Shown here piece after piece: positions 7,701-14,691 of a stretch of 35,998 bases of DNA. The notes beneath the pieces were generated by a model, which was given only the letters and a program-made list of their open reading frames with translations, did not search any database and was not told the origin of the DNA. This stretch comes from a virus. Position 1 is the first letter of the stretch. Every line of letters begins with the position of its first letter. The stretch covers positions 1 to 35,998 of the IMG/VR virus record IMGVR_UViG_3300020436_000034; one strand, given 5' to 3'. Position numbers and translations under genes: made by a program.

Positions 7701-8123
7701 ATGCCAAAAAGCAAAATCTCAAAAAAGAGAATGTTCCGTGACTTTGCTCTACAAGATAGCAAATATATCAAGAGGAACTATCTCAAGAATTTCAAGAGGG
7801 CGAAGAGGCTGATGGTAGAATCTAGCGGCTTAAGATTCAGTCACATAGAGTTCTTACTATGGGCATACGACCTACAGTTCTTCACAATAGACTACGCGTC
7901 TACGGCATTAGAGATGAACAAGACAAACCTATCCAACAGGGTGATATACCCGCTGGTAAAAAAGGGGTACATATACAAGCACTTTGACAAACTCACCCCC
8001 TCAGACACATACGAGGATCATCTATTTAGAGACGAGACGAAGTACAACTACAGGGTGAGATACGCTATAACGCAGAAGGCCAGGCTCCTTGTTCAGAGAT
8101 TCTACTCTATGCTTAGTAACTGA
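7701..8123 (+). CDS. Winged-helix (MarR-like) DNA-binding protein
   Basis: A 140-residue basic protein on the plus strand inside a minus-strand late block. Residues from about 45 on read as helix-turn-helix plus wing: HIEFLLWAYDLQFFTIDYAS, then LEMNKTNLSNRVIYPLVKKG, the MarR-like recognition helix and turn, and a C-terminal dimerisation-type helix with YAITQKARLLVQRFY. An in-frame GTG lies two codons upstream at 7695; the ATG at 7701 is preferred. Its divergent position beside the 7676 promoter suggests that it regulates late transcription. Confidence 0.65.
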   Translation: MPKSKISKKRMFRDFALQDSKYIKRNYLKNFKRAKRLMVESSGLRFSHIEFLLWAYDLQFFTIDYASTALEMNKTNLSNRVIYPLVKKGYIYKHFDKLTPSDTYEDHLFRDETKYNYRVRYAITQKARLLVQRFYSMLSN

Positions 8124-8127
8124 ATAA

Positions 8128-8565
8128 TTATGAGTAAGTTAATGACGCAGTCAGTTGCGGGGAAGCGTATCCAGTTCTGGTCAAGTTGCCAGTTATTGTG
8201 ATAGTTTGACCTCGTCCCGCAGCAAATAAGTCGCTGATCCTTATTTGACTTGTCCGTATTTCTCTCTCACCATCACTACCTACCCCATGTTGAGTACTAA
8301 AGGTAAAGGTGTTGCCTGTAGAAGAAGCACCGCTTGTGGTATTATTTACTTCAACGGAAGTTAAGCTGTAATCAGTCGCATCCCCACTCCAATCATTTGT
8401 GTCGTCAATGAATAATGTTATGACAGTAGTAGTAGGGGTTCCAGAAAGCCTTATGTTTGGGGTTGTTCCGCCGCTGTGTGATGTCTCAGTCCATGCAGTA
8501 CCCGCGCGTTCTGATTCTACTGCTGACTGCGCACTAAGCTGTATTGGTGTACCTAATCCTAACAT
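8128..8565 (-). CDS. Hypothetical beta-rich virion protein
   Basis: A 145-residue protein rich in Thr, Ser, Gly and Asn with alternating beta strands, for example RLSGTPTTTVITLFIDDTND and GQTITITGNLTRTGY. It resembles an Ig-like or tail-decoration domain. It is convergent with the winged-helix gene (4 bp apart) and lies 7 bp downstream of the endolysin gene. Function is inferred from composition only. Confidence 0.6.
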   Translation of the reverse strand: MLGLGTPIQLSAQSAVESERAGTAWTETSHSGGTTPNIRLSGTPTTTVITLFIDDTNDWSGDATDYSLTSVEVNNTTSGASSTGNTFTFSTQHGVGSDGEREIRTSQIRISDLFAAGRGQTITITGNLTRTGYASPQLTASLTYS

Positions 8566-8572
8566 GACTATA

Positions 8573-9052
8573 TTAAAGAGATTTAAACATTACTTCATAG
8601 TAGACCTTTCCCTCATCGTCACGACAAGCCTTGAGGCAGCGACCACGATTAACGCCATCAGACACATAACTGACGTGAACCCAATCAGGATTGTCTGAAT
8701 CACCAAACTCCCACACCATCTGATCAAACTCAACATTCTCTCGTATCCAGTTGAAGATCTCAGAGTTTGTACACTTTCCGTATACGTCTGCATCAAGGTC
8801 GAGTGCTCTCCCTTCCATGTGCTGACTACGAAGCGAACCGCCGATAGCACGGTTGAGCTCAGGGCTACGATAGCCTGACGACACGTATATAGGGCACCCG
8901 AAAGCATTCCTAAGAGGTTGAAATATGTGCTCTGCAATCGACTTGAGATTTTCGATAACCCATTCATCATCTGGAACATTATTTATGCCGAGTCGTTTAG
9001 CCGTGGTGCTTTTTGTCACCTCGGCGAGCGATAGATTTTTTGACAGCTTCAT
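8573..9052 (-). CDS. M15-family D,D-peptidase endolysin
   Basis: A 159-residue protein matching the peptidase M15 (VanY-like) core: SSGYRSPELNRAIGG at about 58-72, SQHMEGRALDLDA at about 77-89 and a late DWVHVSY. H78, D85 and H126 are the expected zinc ligands. These enzymes cut peptide cross-links of peptidoglycan and act as phage endolysins. There is no signal peptide, so release would need a holin such as the three-helix protein at 34157. It is the first gene of its minus-strand unit, with a 185-bp intergenic region upstream. Confidence 0.85.
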   Translation of the reverse strand: MKLSKNLSLAEVTKSTTAKRLGINNVPDDEWVIENLKSIAEHIFQPLRNAFGCPIYVSSGYRSPELNRAIGGSLRSQHMEGRALDLDADVYGKCTNSEIFNWIRENVEFDQMVWEFGDSDNPDWVHVSYVSDGVNRGRCLKACRDDEGKVYYEVMFKSL

Positions 9053-9237
9053 TGTTTATCCGTCGTTTTTCGTTCTCAACACTGGAGACTTTTCTTTTTT
9101 TCCTGGGGTTGAAGTAAAACTTCTTCAAGACGTTAAGGAATTTTTACACTCCAAAATTTGCAGGTATGAGAAATTGTCCATAGAATGAGATCAGCGACTA
9201 CAGCAAATCTACGAAAATTCAATTAAAACATATCGCA

Positions 9238-9591
9238 ATGAAAAATGCAATGATGGTGGCAACCTTATGCACAATGATCTCTCTGTCTTCTTTCGGACAG
9301 TGTGCTTCTACATTCATCGTCCAACCAGTAAATATGTGGGAGGACGTGTTTACTTACGAGGTAGATCAGATCTTCAATGACATTTGCTACCAAGCGGTTC
9401 AGCCCGTCACGGTAGACAGATTCTCTATGATGGATATCACGGCCCAAAGCTCTACGTTCATCATCACCGTAACTAACAACAGCGACATTATCGACAGCTT
9501 CGTAATTAACCCAGGTCCCAAAGTAGATGGATGTACATCATGGGTTACATCATCACTAAATGGAAGCCTAACAAACCTATCCATTCAGTAA
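9238..9591 (+). CDS. Small secreted protein
   Basis: A 117-residue plus-strand gene with a clear signal peptide (MKNAMMVATLCTMISLSSFG, cleavage probably before QC). The mature part is short, beta-rich and Cys-containing (positions near CQ, DICYQ and DGCTS), suggesting disulfides outside the cytoplasm. It stands alone: a 185-bp region separates it from the endolysin gene and a strong terminator follows the stop codon by 3 nt. This isolated expression unit inside late genes looks like a lysogeny or surface cargo gene. No family recognised. Confidence 0.75.
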   Translation: MKNAMMVATLCTMISLSSFGQCASTFIVQPVNMWEDVFTYEVDQIFNDICYQAVQPVTVDRFSMMDITAQSSTFIITVTNNSDIIDSFVINPGPKVDGCTSWVTSSLNGSLTNLSIQ

Positions 9592-9594
9592 GAG

Positions 9595-9620
9595 AAAAGC
9601 CCCTTTCGGGGCTTTTTTTT
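9595..9620. terminator. Intrinsic terminator, probably bidirectional
   Basis: A perfect 9-bp stem, AAAAGCCCC paired with GGGGCTTTT, with TTTC loop and a run of eight T on the plus strand; the A-run on the other side gives TTTT on the minus strand. It ends the secreted-protein gene (stop at 9589-9591) and can also terminate the minus-strand gene ending at 9636. Confidence 0.9.
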
Positions 9621-9635
9621 GACCTTTATTTTAGA

Positions 9636-10334
9636 TCAGAAATCTCTTTTGCCTCGGCTACTATACGACCCAAGCCTTTTCATGAGGGCCTCAACGCCAG
9701 CAGATCTTTGATCCCTGTCAAGCTCTTGCTCCGCAGTCAGACGATACATGCCAGGCCCCATGTACTGTCTACCACCCTGCATCTCGTCCATTCTCCTCAT
9801 GGTGGCTGCTTTCATTGCATCACCGAGACTAGATGACACCTGACCCTCCCTGCCTTCGGCTCTTTCTTTCATAAAGGCCAAAGCCTCTTTGGCACTCACG
9901 GGCAGACCGTCAATGTAGATCTGAGAGGCGTCATCCATGATCGGTTCTTGACGCTCAACGTCAAATCCGACCTGAGTTCTACGAGTCTTTACATCAAGGC
10001 CTGGAGTCTCTCCACCCTCTTGCATCACCTTACCTCCGTAAGCTTGAGACTTCTTCTTTAGTTTCACCTTTCTACCCTTGAGGATATCGGCAAAGGTTAC
10101 CTTTCCGTCACCTGTGAGATCGGGAAAGGTCTTGCCGCCCTTCTTCATGAGATAGATCTTGATGGCTCTGGCCATGTCACCACCGTGACCCATCTCCATC
10201 TTGCCACCCATGCCGTAGTCCATTTTACCGCCCATGCCGTATTCGACATGACCGCCTCCTGGCATTTCATTTTTTTTCATGACTCGTGGCATATTCATGC
10301 CACCCATAGCCATATTCTTTCTCTTGTGATACAT
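9636..10334 (-). CDS. Late protein with a Gly/Met-rich N-terminus and an EF-hand-like motif
   Basis: A 232-residue protein. Residues 1-60 are low complexity with repeats of GMGGKM (GMGGKMDYGMGGKMEMG). A short segment FPDLTGDGKVTFADILKG at about 76-93 has the D-x-T-G-D-G-K-V-T-x-x-D spacing of a calcium-binding EF-hand or dockerin loop. The remainder is helical and charged. The gene follows a 1-bp gap after the 155-residue gene. A virion-associated protein is likely. Confidence 0.65.
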   Translation of the reverse strand: MYHKRKNMAMGGMNMPRVMKKNEMPGGGHVEYGMGGKMDYGMGGKMEMGHGGDMARAIKIYLMKKGGKTFPDLTGDGKVTFADILKGRKVKLKKKSQAYGGKVMQEGGETPGLDVKTRRTQVGFDVERQEPIMDDASQIYIDGLPVSAKEALAFMKERAEGREGQVSSSLGDAMKAATMRRMDEMQGGRQYMGPGMYRLTAEQELDRDQRSAGVEALMKRLGSYSSRGKRDF

Positions 10335-10335
10335 T

Positions 10336-10803
10336 TTAGCTTGCTATAAAGATTTCTACGCTGACTGCATTAGATCCTGGATCAACGAGTATTGATTCTA
10401 AGTTGTGAAGTGTTGTCTCGATTGTGGCGGCGTCGTCCCTGACGGCCAATCCGTCAGAAGGCGCGCCCATGATGAAGCTACGTCCCGCCTCTACAAGAAT
10501 GGTTACGGACTCGTCAGCTGCACTATCGTCCTCCCCCGCGTCTATCTGAAGCGAGAGGTTGATGGGGTTGCTTGCATCAAGGTTCGTCACCCTGATGTAT
10601 TTGACATCCTCCACGTCGAGAGAGTTGTCTGACGTGTTGGCTGCCGCGTGGAAGTTAGCCACGGTGGTGTCCGCACTGGCGGGGCAGGTTACGATACGAT
10701 GCAGTACCTGAGTCACTGATGCGATCTCTTGCGAGATCTCAGAACCTCTCTCCTTACCGTTGAGCGTTACCTTCTCTGTTATGGTTGATACAAGTGTAGC
10801 CAT
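10336..10803 (-). CDS. Small beta-rich structural protein
   Basis: A 155-residue acidic protein with regular beta segments (VKYIRVTNLDASNPINLSLQ, ESVTILVEAGRSFIMGAP), the pattern of small decoration or stopper proteins in marine phages. No membrane segment. Its ATG overlaps the last base of the 501-residue gene stop (GATAATG), so it is translationally coupled. Functional name withheld. Confidence 0.65.
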   Translation of the reverse strand: MATLVSTITEKVTLNGKERGSEISQEIASVTQVLHRIVTCPASADTTVANFHAAANTSDNSLDVEDVKYIRVTNLDASNPINLSLQIDAGEDDSAADESVTILVEAGRSFIMGAPSDGLAVRDDAATIETTLHNLESILVDPGSNAVSVEIFIAS

Positions 10804-12308
10804 TATCTAAATCCGTATTTCTTGGCAATCATTTTCTTAAGGTCGGCTGCGCGTCCACCCTGTCTCATCTGCTGGACCTTCATGCCCTTCTCGGCAGACA
10901 GACCACCGAGAAGTCCAGCGATACCGCCACCTCCCTGGCCTCCATAAAGGCCAGCAACAGCTTGTCCCATCTGATTGCCGCCTGGAACCCCCATCTTTCC
11001 TAAGATTGATCCCGCTAATTGAGCGTTAATGCCTCCAACAAGATTGGCTCCTTGCTCAACCGCACCTCCAATTTTTTCAAGTCCAGGCTTATCAAATTTT
11101 TGACCAAGCCCCTGAGCTAAGTTGCCTGCGCCTGCGACCGTACCATAAGGGGTCAAAGACTTAAGAGTCCCTTCGAAAAGACCCTCTCCAAATTTTTTGC
11201 CCTGTAGCGCATTACCAGCAATGTTCATAATGGCACCCCCTATACCATACTCTACCTTACCTCCGTCCTCCTGGGACTTCGTAAATCCCATGCTGTTGAG
11301 CTTCTCAAGGTTTTTGTTGTATTCATCAATACCCATGTGGCCTTTACGGTACATACTGAACAGTATGTCCTTCTGCTCCTTGTAATCTTTTTCACTCATA
11401 GGCCCCTCATGTCCCTCAAGGTAGTCTAGAAGATGGCTTACACCGACCTTACCCCCGTCTCCCATAGGCCCCTTATCATCTGGGTTGAATCCTGGTCGCT
11501 CACGACGAGACCGCTCTCTAGATTCATAAACTTGATCCAGAGGGAAGAACTCATTGGGGAAGTCTTGCTCTTTAGGTTGATCCTCAATGTCGAATCCAAA
11601 GTCAACCCTAGAGTCACCTGTTAGCCCACCAGCAAGAATTCTTTGAGCCCTATCAAACTCAGCCCTGCCCAAATCTGCAGCTGCGTCTCTAGATGACGCT
11701 CTAGCAGCACCCATGGCGATGGGATCTGAAAAATCCATAGAGCGGTCCATCTGAAGTCTATCAAACTCCTCGCGTGAAGGACCTTCCGCACCCATGCCAA
11801 AGTCTACGTCAGTGACAGGTCTTGTGACTCGTTCTCTATCCTGGGCCTCCTGTCTCTCAAACTCATCGGCACGAGCTATAAGTTTCTGTCTGTCCTCTTC
11901 TCTATCTGCCTCTTCGGCGCGATCTGCACCCTCAGCCATACGCACACCCGTCTCCTCTTCTCTCTGTCTAGCCAACTCCTCAAGCTTCTGCTTCTCCTTC
12001 TTGCTACGCTCGTCTGCTCTAGCAACCTTTCTATCCAACCTTCCGTCTGCTCTAGCATCCCTTCTATCTGAAGCGCGACCCATGAAATCCTTTGCGCCAC
12101 TCATAAGCTGCTGACCAGCGGTGGTAGAAAGCAGTGCCGCAGCACCTGCAAGCCCTGCACCGACACCCTTGGCCGTAGACTTCCTGGCCTTTCTAAACTT
12201 CTTCTCTTGTGAAGCAAGCTGTTGCTTCTCTCGGGCACTCAGCGTACCCTTACGCGCCTGCTTCCTAAGGTTTCTTAGGAGGGCTCTGCTTCTTTTTTGC
12301 TTAGACAT
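10803..12308 (-). CDS. Large coiled-coil late protein, possible internal virion protein
   Basis: A 501-residue protein with three parts. Residues 1-60 are basic. About 60-200 is a highly charged coiled-coil region rich in Arg, Glu, Asp and Ala (for example DRRDARADGRLDRKVARADE). The C-terminal third is Gly- and Ala-rich with hydrophobic helices (GAIMNIAGNALQGKKFGEGL, NLVGGINAQLAGSILGKMG) like DNA-ejection or tape-type proteins. Two DGGKV segments recur. A TATATTTG box lies 5 nt before its ATG. Confidence 0.7.
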   Translation of the reverse strand: MSKQKRSRALLRNLRKQARKGTLSAREKQQLASQEKKFRKARKSTAKGVGAGLAGAAALLSTTAGQQLMSGAKDFMGRASDRRDARADGRLDRKVARADERSKKEKQKLEELARQREEETGVRMAEGADRAEEADREEDRQKLIARADEFERQEAQDRERVTRPVTDVDFGMGAEGPSREEFDRLQMDRSMDFSDPIAMGAARASSRDAAADLGRAEFDRAQRILAGGLTGDSRVDFGFDIEDQPKEQDFPNEFFPLDQVYESRERSRRERPGFNPDDKGPMGDGGKVGVSHLLDYLEGHEGPMSEKDYKEQKDILFSMYRKGHMGIDEYNKNLEKLNSMGFTKSQEDGGKVEYGIGGAIMNIAGNALQGKKFGEGLFEGTLKSLTPYGTVAGAGNLAQGLGQKFDKPGLEKIGGAVEQGANLVGGINAQLAGSILGKMGVPGGNQMGQAVAGLYGGQGGGGIAGLLGGLSAEKGMKVQQMRQGGRAADLKKMIAKKYGFR

Positions 12309-12312
12309 GAGG

Positions 12313-12320
12313 CAAATATA
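12313..12320 (-). promoter_or_regulatory. Bacteroidota -7 promoter box (TATATTTG)
   Basis: TATATTTG on the minus strand, 5 nt before the ATG at 12308; third instance of the same box at the same distance. It lies in the 26-bp gap after the 199-residue gene, so it likely makes a second promoter for the 12308-9636 unit. Confidence 0.5.
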
Positions 12321-12334
12321 AGACTATTTACCTA

Positions 12335-12934
12335 TCAGTCTATTTGAGCTATACTGCCTCTCCTAAACTTGTCCAGATATTCTTCGGGGTGGAGGTTGGT
12401 TCCAGGCACTTCGTACTTCTCACCGTCCCTGATAGAGGCAAAATACTCTCTAGTTCCCTGCCTACCTATGTAATTGGTGAGCGCTGCCACGTCATTGAGG
12501 CTGTACCCCCAGTCCTCCCCCAGTTGTGGGGCATATTCCTCGGTGAGTTCCAGTGCATTCCTACGAAGAGACGGTCCACTGATCCCCTCATCCAGTCTCA
12601 GGTTGAATATCTCCTCCTGCTTCTCCAGATCCTTCGCAAATCTCTCCCTGTCGTAGCCTTTCAGCTGCGGCATATCCTTTACTTCGTTCCAAAGCTGTCC
12701 ATAGAGTCCCGTGGCAGAGCTTTCAGGGTTCATCATAAGCACCCCTCCCAAAGATTCGGCCATACTGATGCCACGCTTCAGCATATCTACATCGAGACTG
12801 TCTTGCGGCACGTCATGCCCCATCTCAGGATCGTCTACATAGATCACATTGCCCTGCGCATCCAACGCTTTCACCTTCTTGGGGTCACCCGTAAGCACCC
12901 GCATACCCTGTTGGGCCGCTCTTTTTAGTATCAT
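12335..12934 (-). CDS. Transglycosylase-like (lysozyme-fold) late protein
   Basis: A 199-residue protein. The segment MMNPESSATGLYGQLWNEVK (about 67-86) resembles the catalytic-Glu and G-x-x-G/Q core of soluble lytic transglycosylases (E-S-x-A-x-G-x-Y-Q). A later part, DVAALTNYIGRQGTREYFAS, resembles the C-terminal helices seen with such domains in Bacteroidota phages. Such enzymes open peptidoglycan during DNA entry. It is the first gene of the leftward transcription unit, so the promoter should be in 12935-13100. Assignment is by motif only. Confidence 0.5.
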   Translation of the reverse strand: MILKRAAQQGMRVLTGDPKKVKALDAQGNVIYVDDPEMGHDVPQDSLDVDMLKRGISMAESLGGVLMMNPESSATGLYGQLWNEVKDMPQLKGYDRERFAKDLEKQEEIFNLRLDEGISGPSLRRNALELTEEYAPQLGEDWGYSLNDVAALTNYIGRQGTREYFASIRDGEKYEVPGTNLHPEEYLDKFRRGSIAQID

Positions 12935-13220
12935 GATATAGCTATCCCGTATTTAACCAATATACTGCCTTCTGTGTGCACACACAAACTAGAAGGCTAG
13001 GCATTGTTCTAACTAATAGTCGCAAAGTTATAACCTTTTTTTTTAAAAGTCAAGAGTCTAGCAATACTTTAACCAATCTGCGCAATGTACTGCCTTACAG
13101 ATAGTTAGCTTGTTACTGCCTGGCCTGATGTTTTTTGGTTGAAGGGAGTCAAGCGCGAAAAAAACGATCAGATCTACGTAGGGTGGGGATTATATGTATC
13201 GTGTGAGGACAGCAGCCTGA
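12935..13220. promoter_or_regulatory. Divergent control region with direct repeats
   Basis: This is the left part of the 816-bp intergenic region between the leftward late and rightward early genes. It holds no convincing ORF. TTTAACCAAT occurs at 12952-12961 and 13068-13077, and TACTGCCT occurs at 12963-12970, 13088-13095 and 13114-13121, so two longer units are imperfect direct repeats and a third is partial. A nine-T run ends at 13044. Such iteron-like repeats fit operator or origin sites. Confidence 0.5.
12967..12997. promoter_or_regulatory. Hairpin containing a 12-bp palindrome
   Basis: GCCTTCT (12967-12973) pairs with AGAAGGC (12991-12997). Inside lies the perfect palindrome TGTGTGCACACA (12973-12984). 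Lying 33 bp upstream of the leftward gene start at 12934, it could be an operator for a dimeric repressor or part of an mRNA leader. Confidence 0.45.
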
Positions 13221-13721
13221 CAGAAAACTCGTTTTCTGAGACCCCCTCCCCAACGATTAGCAAGCTAATCGACCCTAAGTTTTGACCCCAACTTGCTGTG
13301 CTACAGGTCTTTAGACCTGAAGCCTTAAACTGATGCTTTAGCATCAACTGCTGAAAGGGCAACGCGTTGTTCCTGGGCATAATGCGTTGACAATCACCCC
13401 CTTTGGTCCAACAGCTTGGAGTCTTACTCCAACTTGAGTAGCCATTGACCAACCCGATGTTGTTGACAATCCTAATATCTATGGATATTAGCAATACAAA
13501 TACCAACAGCAAAACCCTTGGCGGAGCGGTGTGCAGCGCCGTAGCCTGCGTAGCCAACTTGTTGGCTTCCTGCGACTACCGAGATTTGGCCTCAACCATT
13601 ACTCTACTTCGTAGAGGAATGAAGCAGTGGAAAACTAGAGGGATAGGAAGAAGAGAGAGAGGAGTCTATGACTCTCTCTTCTTTCTATTCCCTCCTAAAG
13701 GGCTTTGAGAGTCGGCCCTTT
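13221..13721 (+). other. Hairpin-packed non-coding leader of the early region
   Basis: No credible gene is seen here, but many perfect inverted repeats are: 13221-13238 (8 bp), 13254-13271 (7 bp, loop CAAG), 13304-13319 (6 bp, TTTA), 13331-13346 (6 bp, TTTA), 13361-13388 (8 bp with one G-T), 13416-13432 (7 bp, CTT), 13472-13491 (8 bp, TATG), 13552-13567 (6 bp, CTTG), 13602-13616 (6 bp, TTC), the long hairpin 13638-13694, and 13697-13721 (7 bp). The density is far above chance and continues into the gene at 13751. It could be a large structured leader RNA, an ornate phage ncRNA, or an origin that becomes single-stranded. Confidence 0.5.
13638..13694 (+). promoter_or_regulatory. Long leader hairpin before the first early gene
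   Basis: GAGGGATAGGAAGAAGAGAG pairs with its near-complement ending CTATTCCCTC, about 20 bp with one bulge and one G-T/A-type defect, with an inner AGTC-TATG-ACT helix. Purine-rich 5' side and pyrimidine-rich 3' side resemble the three later intercistronic hairpins (14592, 15741, 16816), and as there it precedes a CAAACTTCAA leader. The loop differs from those three. Confidence 0.55.
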
Positions 13722-13728
13722 GGGAAGT

Positions 13729-13744
13729 CAAACTTCAAACTTCA
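13729..13744 (+). promoter_or_regulatory. CAAACTTCAA leader motif, copy 1
   Basis: CAAACTTCAAACTTCA begins 22 nt before the ATG at 13751 and contains a tandem second CAAACTTCA. First of seven copies found before start codons between 13.7 and 18.3 kb. No Shine-Dalgarno sequence is present. Confidence 0.6.
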
Positions 13745-13750
13745 TCTACG

Positions 13751-14269
13751 ATGAATAACTTCCAGTTCTCCGACTGCCGTAAGGCAGTCAACCAAGCCAC
13801 TTTCCGTCCAACAGCAGAGCGTAAAGCTCTGGCTTTGCAGCTTCTTTCAGAAGCTGTTGAGTTCATCTCTTCCTTGGAAGAGGTGAAAGACAAGCCTTCG
13901 AAGAAGGCTAAGTCGAAGAAGCGTCGTCGTAAGACGACGAAGAGAACACCTTCACAGAAGGTGGCAGACCGCCAAGACAGAGCGGCACTCAAGACCAACG
14001 AAGTTGGTCCTGTCAAGCCTTCGAAGAAGGCTAAGACAGCTTCCGTTAAGGAAGCTGCGGCATCAGCCAAAGCAGTCAGCGAAGCTACTGGAGCTGCTCA
14101 GAGAGCAGCTCGCAAGGCTGAGCTGAAAGCTCAGGCCGACACTGCCGACAAGGTAGCTTCCTTGGAAGCTAAAATCGAGGCTCTCACCGCAGTGCTCGCT
14201 GTGCACATGGAGTCTACGACTCAGCCCTCTCCTTCCAACGAAGTTGGATACGATGGTCTTCCCTTCTAA
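13751..14269 (+). CDS. Basic Lys/Ala-rich early protein encoded by a hairpin-packed gene
   Basis: A 172-residue protein. Residues 1-45 look folded. About 46-130 is low complexity, very basic and Ala-rich, with PSKKAK twice and KKRRRKTTKRTP, histone H1-like. About 130-160 is a coiled-coil helix (TADKVASLEAKIEALTAVLA). The last residues, GYDGLPF, resemble the acidic D-D-I-P-F tip of bacterial SSB that recruits replication proteins. It probably binds nucleic acid. The DNA is exceptional: 16 perfect inverted repeats (stems 6-9 bp, loops 2-5 nt, mostly GAA, GTAA, CTTG) lie in 13741-14283, and the start codon is inside one. First gene of the early unit; no family recognised. Confidence 0.7.
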   Translation: MNNFQFSDCRKAVNQATFRPTAERKALALQLLSEAVEFISSLEEVKDKPSKKAKSKKRRRKTTKRTPSQKVADRQDRAALKTNEVGPVKPSKKAKTASVKEAAASAKAVSEATGAAQRAARKAELKAQADTADKVASLEAKIEALTAVLAVHMESTTQPSPSNEVGYDGLPF

Positions 14270-14312
14270 TCCTTTAGGATTAGTTGAATTGTTTCACCTT
14301 AATTCATTGAAA

Positions 14313-14585
14313 ATGAACTACTTAGTTTCTGACCTTGATGTCGAAGACATCAGCCAAATCACCATTTCCTACCCGCAGGACGCGACGCTCGACTCCGAGA
14401 CCTTCAGCGAAGCTGTCGCTTTTCTTGACTCCTTCGTTGATAACGAAGAGGACGGCGACAAACTCCGAATGCTGTGGGACTTGCAAGGTCTGAAAGACCT
14501 CCTGTATGACGCAACAGCGGGCGCTGTGAAGATGACCATCTCCCGAAGCCTGCTTTCCCTTGGAAGCGGTTGCTCCATAGGATAA
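14313..14585 (+). CDS. Small acidic early protein
   Basis: A 90-residue acidic protein starting MNYLVSDLDVEDISQITISY. The ATG at 14313 is chosen because an upstream in-frame ATG (14244) would overlap the previous gene. The gene still carries several mini-hairpins: 14336-14352 (7 bp, GAA), 14432-14448 (7 bp, GAT) and 14486-14500 (6 bp, GAA). It is followed 6 nt later by the first long intercistronic hairpin. No function recognised. Confidence 0.6.
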   Translation: MNYLVSDLDVEDISQITISYPQDATLDSETFSEAVAFLDSFVDNEEDGDKLRMLWDLQGLKDLLYDATAGAVKMTISRSLLSLGSGCSIG

Positions 14586-14591
14586 CCCTTT

Positions 14592-14653
14592 AGAGAGTCT
14601 TAGTATATCTCTCTCTCTGAACGTAGTGAAGAGAGAGATATACAAGACACTCT
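14592..14653 (+). promoter_or_regulatory. Intercistronic hairpin, copy 1 of 3
   Basis: The central stem GTATATCTCTCTC pairs perfectly with GAGAGAGATATAC across the 15-nt loop TCTGAACGTAGTGAA. An outer helix GTCTT/AAGAC is separated by a bulged A, then AGAG/CTCT after an A-A mismatch, giving 22 bp in all. It starts 7 nt after a stop codon and precedes the leader at 14671. The loop is identical in copies 2 and 3 while stems differ with compensation. Confidence 0.8.
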
Positions 14654-14670
14654 TAGACAACAATTTTTTT

Positions 14671-14688
14671 CAAACTTCAAACTTCAAC
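14671..14688 (+). promoter_or_regulatory. CAAACTTCAA leader motif, copy 2
   Basis: CAAACTTCAAACTTCAAC begins 21 nt before the ATG at 14692, with a tandem half-copy as in copy 1. Confidence 0.6.
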
Positions 14689-14691
14689 ACC

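Noticed and set aside
12067-12300. Signs of an insertion sequence or transposase in the late block
   Set aside because: No transposase motif, terminal inverted repeat pair or target duplication was seen anywhere in the window.
13174-13557. Open reading frame of 127 codons on the minus strand in the divergent region
   Set aside because: It runs through a chain of non-coding hairpins, has no plausible fold, and no leader or promoter fits its start. Palindromic DNA tends to keep frames open on both strands.
13445-13708. Plus-strand ORF overlapping the hairpin-rich leader
   Set aside because: It ends within the long leader hairpin, has low-complexity translation and is not coupled to any gene.
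13738-14111. CRISPR array, suggested by many short palindromic units
   Set aside because: The units differ in sequence and are within a coding gene; there are no identical repeats with regular unique spacers and no cas genes.
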